From Mytilus californianus (lineage: Eukaryota; Mollusca; Bivalvia; Mytilida; Mytilidae), in assembly GCF_021869535.1 (NCBI RefSeq), contig NW_026262581.1, forward strand, positions 101,697,771-101,761,770: DNA of 64,000 nt, read 5' to 3'. A program made the position numbers and the translations under genes. This document shows positions 32,901 through 44,900 of the stretch, in pieces (position 1 is the stretch's first letter; each line of letters starts with the position of its first letter). The notes beneath the pieces were generated by a model. It was not told the DNA's origin, searched no databases, and saw nothing but the letters and a program-made list of their open reading frames with translations.

Positions 32901-35900
32901 GCAATTTTTATTCACATGCTTTCCTTTTTAAAGCTCATTATTCACTGTGATTAGTGAAAATTGATTTAAATCAATGTATGGCTATTTTTTTAATTTTTTT
33001 TCATTCATAGTGAAATGACCATCTATTTCCTATTTGTAAATGCACATATCCCCCACCCCTTTCTTAAATGACAATGACATGCATTGTATGTTTAAAACAG
33101 CCAACACATTTTTTTTGCAACAAAATTTAAGGAATAATGACAAAAAATTAGAACATAATTATTGTAATAAAGCTTAAGTACACAGTAATTTTATACATAT
33201 TTATGTCTTGGGAGATATTTTTTTTCTGACCAATTAACAGGGTTTTTTCTAAAAAAATAACACCATCAACCAACAAATTAAAAAAAATATTTTGCTATTT
33301 TTGCTATTGTGAATTGTCTTTAAAACTATAATAAATTAACAGAATCTGTATATTGCAAAAATGATCTGAAATACAAGATCTACAAATAAGTCAATATGGC
33401 CAAAATCATCACTTTAACCTTATATAGATATTTAGTATTCTAATTTGAGGTCTTAAAAAAGTGTTTTAAAAAGTATTAATGACTTTCCAGCTAATTTTAA
33501 CATGATAAGTCAATTACTGAATTATCTCCCTTGATAAAAGATTAGTGACTAGCTGCAATAGAATGTTTTCACTTTCAAAATGACTGTTCATATTCAGTAA
33601 GTTACTTTTAGTAAACCATGATCTCATTCTTTGTTAAGTTTAAGATATCTTCAGACAGCTAAATACAAAATATTAAAAACTATATTTTCTTTCAGTCAAG
33701 AGAGTTTGCAATGAAGATGGGAAAAGAAAATGGGAAGATGTATATAAATGGGTAAGATTGATACCAAAATATGATTAAAATCTAAAAAAAAATGTTTTTC
33801 AATTGAAGACAGCTGGAAAAATATGCAGTGACAAATTGAAATTCTATGGTCCCAGTATTATCTGGATAGGGAGAGTTAAGACTAAGCGAGTGCAATTATC
33901 AGTAAAATACAGAATTTAAAACAAAAATCAAACTTTTTCTTTAGATGCTATTTCATGGTCTTAAAGATTAGCTTCTATCCAAGGTTCATAACAATCCATG
34001 AAGGTTTACAAATTTATCATGTCAAAAAGATTAATCCCAGACTGTCTGTATATGTTAACTGTAAAAAAACTAAGTCCATTTATCAGAAAAATACTGAAAA
34101 TAAAAAAAATACATTTTCAAAAGTTTGCTCTGAATACTGTATTTTGGTCATAACTAAGCTTATGTCCAAATTTCATAAAATTCCATGAAGATTTGACAAA
34201 GTTATTGATGACTGAAAATCTTTAACCACAGACTGAACCTAAATGTTGACGCCGCCAACACCGCAGATGGAATCTAGGATTGCTATGTCTCGCTTTCGGG
34301 ACATAGTTATCGCAGGCTTGACAAAAAGTGGTTTTCTGAAGGGGATTTGACATTTTGGTGCAGGTAAAGTAGTACAGGGTTTCAGGTTCTGGATATTTAG
34401 CTTATGCTAACTTCATGTAACTTTAACTTACAGTCAAACCTGTATATAAAGGTAAACCCCAGGATCATAAGAACGGACCTTTGAATTGAGGTTCAAAATG
34501 TATAGGTATTACTACATCAGATTAAAAATAGATAGAAAATGAAGGGATATGGAGTAAATGTACATGGGACAAAATCGCACACAAGAGACTGACAAGGCAG
34601 GTTTTTTGCTCAATAGAGGTGACCTTTATAGCAGATTTGACTGTATTTTGGGGGCATTTTGCATGTTGTCTGTGTGACTTTGATATCATATATGTATTGT
34701 ACATATATAGTCATAGCAACAGGATGTCCTGAACTAATGACATGGATCAGATTAATTATGTTTACAACATATACAAGACATGCCTGGTCAATGTGTATGC
34801 AGTACTCTGAATATTAGTCATTAACATTTTTAATTCTATTGTCAATTTGTTAGCTTAACTTTAGTTTTACCTGTCATTTTCTCAATTAATTACAAATTTA
34901 CTGATGACTAACACCAATCTAATCTAAAACCATGAGATTCCATTTCATTTTGAACTCTGAGGTTTTATATTTTATGTAATGAACATGTTACTCAGTCTGT
35001 TGTATAATTAATATAAAACAATAACCATTTATTGTAGGTATGACCATCCACATATTATAGCAGGACAGGGAACTATGGGATTGGAAATATTAGAACAAGT
35101 ACCAGATTTAGATGCCTGTATTATACCTGTTGGTGGTGGTGGGCTGCTGGCAGGGACAGCCTTAGCTATAAAAAATTTAAAACCAGATGTCCAAGTTATT
35201 GTAAGTAAGTCAATGTAGATGTCATTTCTGTCAAGACTGAATGCTTTTTAAAACACAGTAAGAGGTTAAACAAAAGATTATAGTTTAGGTCAAATTATTT
35301 TTTACTCATAACTATAGTACTGGTATTGTTATCATTTCTGTATGACATAAAGAATTGGATATTAGATTAGGCAAAGACATAAATATTTAAATAAAAAAGT
35401 CATATTTTTAATTACAGTGCTTAAAAAGATGCAGGTTAACAAACTTGAACAATTAAAAACATTCCTGTATAAATTTTTCCTTTAAACAGAATATTTCTAG
35501 ATTGTATATTGTCACTTTACAAGCTAAATGTATGTTATGAAAGGAAAATTTATTTTCAGGGAGTAGAGTCTGAGAATTGTCCAAGTTTTTCTGCATCGCT
35601 GAAAGCTGGAAAGGCTGTTTATACAGAGTCCTTATCCACTTTGGCTGATGGTAAGAACAGTTGTGTCACAAGTCATCAAAAAATTACATCTGTGTGTAGT
35701 GGGAACACAGTGCCTAAGAGATACTTGGACATTTTTTTTATATGGAACAGTCATCCATCTTAGATTACCCCTCAAATTTAAAACATTTTTTTTTTATCAA
35801 TAGAAGTTTAACAAAGAAGAAATCTTGAGTTTGAGTTTGAAGTATTAAAATTGTCAGGGCTATTCCAGGGACAATTTAGGGTATTCAGGTTAAAAGAACT

Positions 35901-38900
35901 TTTTTTTTAGACCTACCACCCATATAATTTTTGAAACAAATCAGTGAAGTTATTTTGTGAAAACTGTTCAGAATCTCATTACCCATGTATTGTTCCAATC
36001 CCAATTAAAAAATTCTGGATCATCCTTTTCAAAATATTTTGTTGTTTAAGATATATAAATGAATATCCAGAAATTACCAAGTGTGTGCTTAAGTGTGTAT
36101 TTTGTTTGAATGTTTCATTTACTTTATTAGGTCTTGCTGTGCCAGTAGTAGGAGTAAATGCATTAGAGACAGCTAAAGATTTCACTGATAAGATGGTTGT
36201 AGTCAAGTAAGTCAGTTTTCTAAATCTGTATCAAAGTTTACCAGACATAAAAGAAACATTTGGTATCACTGGACATAACCTCACATGGGATCATTTATGT
36301 GGTCTTGCCTGGTCGTCATCTGCAAGATCACACTTTATTAATGTGCCAAATTCTATATACTATACTCTATCACTTAGATCAAAATCTGATTTACTTGTTG
36401 CAGTTCACCAGGCACATTCTTATAGCATTACACTAGGTACATTCTTATAGCATTACACTAGGTAAATTTTTTATAGCATCATACTTGATACATTCTTATA
36501 GCATTGCATTTGGTACATAGTTAAAGAAACTTACTAGGAACGGTGAAATAAAATTACAGAGTTGTATTGCATGCAAGCATGTTTGTAAACTAGTAAAAAT
36601 GGGTTAGATGTAGAAACAAGGAATTATTTGAATCTGGAATAATTTTGAATTCTGGAAAATTGATTAGAAGTGTGTAATGAAAACTAACAAAACTAAGGTG
36701 GGTTAGCCATGCGTGCATGGTTAAGGTTCAGATTACTTTCACTAATATTTCAGTATGAACTAACTAACCCCCTTAGCCATGCACGCACAGCTAACCCTCC
36801 TAAATTGGGTTAGTTTTCATCATACATTTCTTATCAATTTTCCAGAGTTCAAAATTATTCCAGATTCAAATAATTCTTTGGTTAGACTAGATTGTGCACA
36901 ATATGTAGAATTTATATCCGAAAAGTATGAGGATGAATTTTAAAGAGATACCAACAATGAGGCTTATTTCTATGAACAAATAAATACATGTGAAAAAATA
37001 TGCTACAAAAATATCCCCATCATCATCGATTAAAATATATAGGTTCATTATTGTATCAACTCTGAGATAACTGGGACAAATTTTACAATCGATTAGTAAT
37101 TTTTAATATTTGATTTGTAAAAATAAGGACAATACCCTACAAGCATGACAAAAGTTGTGCAGATAATTGTTTTATTTAGAAAAGAAGAAAACTTGTTTGT
37201 TCAATCCCTTTATAGAAGTATATCTAAATCAACAATTGTAAACACATAATCATCCGGAAATTGACTGATGATTTAAAGCAGGCAGTAACTTTTTATACGG
37301 CCGCAAAAAATTTTTTGTGGTCGTATATTGGTATGACGTTGGCGTCGTCGTCGTCCGGCGTCGTCGTCGTCGTCGTCGTCCGGCGTCGTCTGGCGTCGTC
37401 CGAAGACACATTGGTTTTCGCACTCTAACTTTAGTTTAAGTGAATGGATCTTTATGAAATTTTACCACAAGGTTCAATACCACAAAAGGAAGGTTGGGAT
37501 TGATTTTGGGGGTTATGGTAATAACAGTAAAGGAATTAGGGGCCAAAAAGGGGCCAAAAATAAGCATTTTTGTAACTTCCAGACATAACTTGCGTGTTAG
37601 TGTATGGATCTCTCTGACATTGTACCACAAGGTTTCATATCACACAGGGAATGCTGGGATTGATTTTGGGGGTAATTGCCTCCAAATTTTAGGAATTAGG
37701 GGCCAAAAAAGGGGCAAAAAACAAGCATTTTTCTAGTTTCATGACAATAACTTGTGTGTAAGTGTATGGATCTTTCTGAAATTGTACTACAAGGTTCCAT
37801 ATCACAAAGGGAAAGCTGGGTTTGAGTTTGGGGGTAATTGCCCTAAACGTTTACGAATTTGGGGCCAAAAAGGGGCCAAAAAACACATTTTTTTCTAGTT
37901 TCCAGACAATAACTTGTGTTCAAGTGTATGGATCTCTCTGAAATTGTACTGCAAGGTACCATACCACAAAGGGAAGGCTGGGATTGAGTTTGGGGGTGAT
38001 GAATCATAATGGGGGTTCAAAAAATTTTGGGGGGGGGGATTTATTTTTTTTTCCTTTTTTTTCTTTTTTTCCTTTTTTGTTTCTTTTAAAATTTTCCATT
38101 TTAAGTTGGTTATTTCTGATTTATATTTAAAATCAAATAATAATGATATGGTAGGAGATACACACCAAACAGGATGTGTAAATTATTATATAATAAGTAT
38201 TGTGCAATAGCAAGAAATTTTCAATTGCACAGTATTGCACAATAGCAAGAAATCTTCAATTGCACAGTATTGCGCAATAGCAAGAAATCTTCAATTGCAC
38301 AGTATTGCGCAATAGCAAGAAATATCCAATAGCACAATATTGCGCAATAGCAAGAAATTGTCAATTGTACAGTATTGCGCAATAGCAAGAAATCTTTAAT
38401 AGCACAGGATTGTGCAAAAGAAGATACTTCCTATAAATTGCTTATTTCTTGACCAATTTCAATGGGGTTTTATTCTTGATTTCATGGGGTTCTTTAATAT
38501 GCTGAATCTAACCGTGTATTTAGTTTTTGGATTTTGGGCACCGTTTTTAAATTGGTCCACATTGAGGTCCAAAGGGTCCAAAATTAAACTTTGTTTGATT
38601 TCATCAAAAATTGAATTATTGGGGTTCTTTGATATGCCGAATCTAACTGCGTATTTAGATTCTTAAATTTTGGTTCCGTTTTCAAATTAGTCTACATTAA
38701 GGTCCAAAGGGTCCAAAATTTAACTTAGTTTGATTTTAACAAAAATTGAATTCTTAGGGTTCTTTGATATGCTGAATCTAAACATGTATTTAGATTTTTG
38801 ATTATGGGCCCAGTTTTCAAGTTGGTCCAAATCGGGGTCCAAAATTAAACTTTGTTTGATTTCAACAAAAATTGAATATATGGGGTTCTTTGATATGCTG

Positions 38901-41900
38901 AATCTAACCATGTATTTAGATTTTTGATTTTTGGGCCCCGTTATCAACTTTGTCCACATTGAGGTCAAAATGGTCCAAAATTAAACTTTGTTTGATTTCA
39001 TCAAAAATTGAATTATTGGGATTCTTTGATATGCCGAATCTAACCGTGTATTTAGATTCTTAATTTTTGGTTCCGTTTTCAAATTGGTCTACATTAAGGT
39101 CCAAAGGGTCCAAAATTAAACTTAGTTTGATTTTAACAAAAATTGAATTCTTAGGGTTCTTTGATATGCTGAATCTAAACATGTATTTAGATTTTTGATT
39201 ATGGGCCCAGTTTTCAAGTTGGTCCAAATCGGGGTCCAAAATTAAACTTTGTTTGATTTCAACAAAAATTGAATATATGGGGTTCTTTGATATGCTGAAT
39301 CTAACCATGTATTTAGATTTTTGATTTTTGGGCCCCGTTATCAACTTTGTCCACATTGAGGTCAAAAGGGTCCAAAATTAAACTTTGTTTGATTTCATCA
39401 AAAATTGAATTCTTGGGGTTCTTTGATATGCTGAATCTAACCATGTATTTAGATTTTGGATATTGGACCATAATAGGTGAATGTCCAATTTAAAATTTTT
39501 AAGTTCTTAGACCACATTCAATCTGTGTTAGAAACCTATGCTGTGTCAAATATTTAATCACAATCCAAATCCAAAGCTGTATCAAGCTTGAATGTTGTGT
39601 CCATACTTCCCCCAACTGTTCAGGGTTCGACCTCTGCGGTCGTATCAAGCTGCGCCCTGCGGAGCATTTTATTTCATTTGTAGTACATTTATTATGCCAA
39701 TTGGTGATTTTTAGGGTGGCCAAAAAAGTTCGTCAGATTTATTTCCTATCAATTGAATACACTTGGACATTTGCAAAAAATTAACAAAATGACAAAAACA
39801 AGCTTAAGCTATTTATATAGTGTGGCACAATAGTGTTAGTTTTAGCTAATAACAACATCACTTTAGACATCAATGATGTCTCCAAAAATTTTAACTTTTT
39901 CTGCTACAAATTATTTTTTCACAGAATATAGCTTGAAACTTGCTAGGACCTTCCTTGCACCAATTGATTTGTCATTCATTTTTGAATTGTATATCAATTT
40001 TTTTTTAAATTCTGTAAACTAATAAATTAGAAAAGCCTGATAATGTAAAAATAATTTTTTATGATTTTCTCTTTATATTCTTTGTATTATTGGCATATCA
40101 TGCTGGTAATTTCAACAGCTTGTATATCAAATGGGTTACCCCAATATTTAAAAAAATATTCTTATGTATTTTTACAGCAGAATTCATATGAAAATATAAA
40201 AATATATTTGATAAATAAAAATTTTGAAAGTAAATCATATACAAATATAAAGAAGATGTGGTATGAGTGCCAATGAGACAACTATCCATCCAAGTCACAA
40301 TGTGTAAAAAGTAAACAATCATAGGTCAAAGTACAGCCTTCAACACATTTTCATATGTATGCTTCATCCAGGCCATGTGTTGTTTGTTGTTGGTTGTCTT
40401 CGTTTGTATGTCTATTTTCATGGAGGAGTTATTTTTTTGGTGAACGATATGGTCTGTTGTACTATTTAATATTTTTGGTTCTTATGTTATGCTTTGATGT
40501 ATTAGTTAGTTGACTTAAAATTAACATTGAATGCTATCTGTTTTCAGGGAAGAGTCTATAGCCTTAGCTATACTTAGGCTTATATTTGACAATGAATGCC
40601 ATCTGTTTTCAGGGAAGAGTCTATAGCCTTAGCTATACTTAGGCTTATATTTGACAATGAATGCCATCTGTTTTCAGGGAAGAGTCTATAGCCTTAGCTA
40701 TACTTAGGCTTATAGAAGTAGAGAAGTCAGTAATAGAAGGAGCTGGTGCTGTTGGATTAGCTGCTGTTATAGAGGGCTTATTACCAGAACTCAAAAATAA
40801 AAAGTGAGTAATATTAGTAAAATGATGACTTCTGTAACCAGGGATTAGATTTCCATGGCAACCATTGCTATGAAAATCTTTTTAACACTTTTTTAAATTT
40901 TCTTTGGTCATTATAAGGTAATGAACAGAGTTTCATTGAAATCTGTGACATACTGTGACCAAAGAATTTTGACAGTTTCATAGAATTGATATTAAAATAA
41001 TAAAGTATTAATTAATCCAAGGTATACCTACTACTATTATTTATGTAGTCCAATTCAGTTGCAACAATTGACTTGTAGTAATATCTGTTTCAAAATTCCA
41101 AAAATAAAAACAAGAACACCAGCTAAAATAAAACAGTTGATTTGGATCAATGTCCACAAATACAAAGTTTGATTTGATTAACAGAATACACAATACTGAT
41201 TTTCCTCATCACAATACTGATTTTACCTCATGTAAATTGGAGTTGTCTACCCATGATTGGTTTCACTTTTGCTCCTCTTGAGTCAAACTATCCTTAAAAA
41301 CTGTGCTCAAAATAGAATATATACATTGTGAAACCATGAAAAATAATGCAATGCTTACTTTCTGTGACAAACAAAACAAAGAAAAATGGTTGCCACAAAA
41401 TATGTTTACAATATACTGGACAAAATTGATAGATTGATGCTAGGATGTAAGGCCTAAAATAAAATAACATCTTTCTTGAATTCAATCATTGAAGGTTACT
41501 AAACATCCAGTGTAAAATATTACATGCACTTTCACAATGAGTCTGTTTAATTTTAGAGTTGTAATAGCCCTTTGTGGAGGTAATATAGATACGACAATTC
41601 TAGGTCGTGCCATAGAGAGAGGTTTAGCAGTGGATGGTAGATTAGTGAGATTTGTTGTAACTGTTAGTGACAGACCTGGAGGCATTGCTGAACTTGCCAA
41701 GTTACTGTCCCATAATGGTGCTAGGTATGTGTTAGTGTGTAAAAGTTTGATGCTATGTGATGATGGATTACCATCATTATGGGTTATAGACACTTCCTAA
41801 ACCCAGTATGAGTAATTCCCAGTTGATGAGTTTAGAAATTACTTAGAAATATAGATTTCACCACTGCAAGTGTGTTACGATATTTCTCCACTCGAGACAG

Positions 41901-44900
41901 TTAAATTTTAATATTTAAAGCGTGAGGCTTGCCGAGCTTTTTAAATATTTAAAATTTAACTGTTGAGAGTGGAGAAATATGGTAAAACACGAGTTATAGT
42001 GGTGGAATCTGTTTCTCTAATGATTTTTATCCTTCCTTTTCAAAGATTTGCAGAAAGTTGTGTTCTTTACATGTGACGTCATCAGGCATGGTCGCCTTTT
42101 TTCATGACGTCACAATAGGAAATTCAGAAGAAACCAAGAAAAATAAACGTCATAATTAAATTTCGACCAATAATTTGCCGAGAACAGATATTTCACTAGT
42201 GAGGAGAAATATTTTTCTCACACCGATCAAGAAATATGAAAATTGCGCAAAAATTAAGAGAAATATAGATTCTACAATTGTAACAAGTGTGTTACGATAT
42301 TTCTCCACTCGAAACAGTTAAATTTTAATATTTGAAGCGCGAGGCTTGCCGAGCTTTTTAAATAATTAAAATTTAATTGTTGAGAGTGGAGAAATATCGT
42401 TATACACGAGTTATAGTGGTGGAATCTGTTTCTCTAATGATTTTTATCCTTCCTTTTCATAGATTTGCTGAAAGATGTGTTCTTTATATGTGACGTCATC
42501 AGGCATGGTCGCCTTTTTTCATGACGTCACAATAGGAAAATCAGAAGAAACCAAGAAAATTTGACGTCATAATTAAATTTCAACCAATCAGTTGCCGAGA
42601 ACAGATATTTCACTAGTGAGGTGAAATATTTTTCTCACATTTGTACGCTGATCAAGAAATGTGAAAATTGCACAAAAATAATGGGAGACTGAGGTTCCAA
42701 CTCCCTCAGATTATTGTCAGTTTAAGGCTTTTTAAGCTAGAAAAGGGTTATCTTTTAAATAAAGACTGCAAGTTTTATTTTAGTACATGTATTGAACAAT
42801 TGATTCTGCAAATAAGAGAGAGCTTGAAATACAGCTGATTTAAGAGCCAATTTAGCCCAATATTGTACCTTCTCTTTTGTATATCAATGTATTTCATTTA
42901 AACGAAAAGGTCGTTTTACTAACTGTTAGCTGTTCTTTTATTGTAGACATCTTTAAGATGATCAAAAACTGGTGTTTGTCAGATAGTGAAATGTAGTAAA
43001 TCATTGTACCAAAGCTAAATGTTATCAATTGTTTTGGCTGAATGCTGATTTAGTAATGTAAAATTGAGAATGGAAATGGGGAAAGTGTCAAAGAGACAAC
43101 AACCCGACCATAGAGCAGACAACAGCCGAAGGCCACCAATGGGTCTTCAATGCAGCGAGAAACTCCTGCATCCGGAGGCGTCCTTCAGCTGGCCCATAAA
43201 CAAATATGTATACTAGTTCAGTGATAATGGACGTCATACTAAACTCCAAATTATACAAGACTAACAAAGGCCAGAGGCTCCTGACTTGGGACAGGCGCAA
43301 AAATGCGGCGGGGTTAAACATGTTTTTTGAGATCTCAACCCTCCCCCTATACCTTTAGCCAATGTAGAAAAAACAAACGTACAACAGTACGCACAGTACA
43401 ACTCAGTTTAAGAGAAGTTCGAGTCCGATGTCAGAATAGGAAACAAAAGAAAATAAACAAAATGACAATAATACATAAATAACAACAGACTACTAGCAGT
43501 TACTGACATGCCAGCTCCAGACCTCAATTAAACTGATTGAAAGATTATGTCTTCATCATATGAATATCAGGCACAATCCCTCCTGTTAGGGGTTTAGTAT
43601 TATACCATCATAAAATATATGAGAAGAACATAACCCGTGTCATGCCAACAACTGGTTTTAGAATAAATATGTTTAATTCCGATGCAAAGACCCTATAAGT
43701 GAATCAATATTAAAGCCAAAATATGCAATCTTTAATGACCTGACAACAGTATCGTAACTATATCACTTCTTAATAAGTCTGTTAAAAGGTTTTGTTAGCT
43801 TTTGAGGTGAATACTGACATTTTTGTGCTTTGTAAAGAATATTACCATAAAAGATTGGACCTGAACGTATAAGATGTCTGCATGTTGAGTTATATTTACG
43901 AATGATGTCCTTAAACCGATGATAAAATTTAGTAAATGTTTTGACTAGTTTATGATATCGAAAACCCTGGTGTAATAATTTTTCAGTAATACATAAATTT
44001 ATCTCGCTAAAATCTAAGTACAAGTTGAGATATATAAACACCATAAGATGGTGACAAGGGAACGTCACCATCTAAAAATGGATAATTAACGATAGGAAAT
44101 GAAAAATCATCTCTTTTATCATAAATTTTTGTATTAAGCTTCCTGTTAATGATATAGATATCAAGATCGAGGAAAGGACAGTGGTCATTGTTAGTATTAG
44201 CTTTATTTAAAGTAAGTTCAACAGGATAAATTTCTTTAGTATACATACTGAAGTCGTCATTATTGAGAGCCAATATTTCATCCAAATATCTAAAAGTATT
44301 GTTAAATTTTTTGTGTATTTATTTTTTTACAGCATCAAAGATATGTTTCATGAAAGGGCTTGGTTAAAATCTGACGTTTTCTCTGTACAGGTAATTATTA
44401 TTTATTTTTTCCATTCTGCAATATGTTGCAAGGTACCTTGGCCACTCTATAAAAGAAATGATAAACGTCGTCATATTTATGGTGACAATACAACAAATGA
44501 TGTTAATGTTAAGTTAAGTAACAGGCTACAGCTATGTTCTATTCAGATTAGATCAGTGAATTTGTATCTTCAATTTTTGTCTCGCCTTGACGGAGTCAAA
44601 AAGTGAGACACAGGTATGCTGATTCCAGCGGTGGCGGCGTCAACAATGTATTAGTTTGTGATTAGGTCTAGTTTATGAAGAACCACTAGTGGTAGGTCAA
44701 TGATATTTGGTATGCAGTTGTATTAGCATTGGCACATCTCATTACCATGCAGATTATTTGGCCCTGCCCCCTTAGTCATGGTCTATTGACTTCTAAACTT
44801 TGCTTAGTTTACATGTATTAGTTTGTGATTAGGTCAGTTTATGGGGAACCACTAGTGGTAGGTCAATGATATTTGGTATGCAGTTGTATAAGCATTGGCA

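Noticed and set aside
37330..37400. CGTCGTC-rich stretch as a coding or regulatory CpG island
   Set aside because: It is part of a known type of dispersed mussel repeat and is only about 70 bp long.
38720..39365. Two overlapping-type minus-strand open frames with identical peptides
   Set aside because: They arise from the 397-bp duplication within a tandem repeat and carry no protein motif.
41482..41800. Open frames on both strands around dehydratase exon 11
   Set aside because: The plus-strand frame is exon 11 read through into the intron, and the minus-strand one is its shadow.
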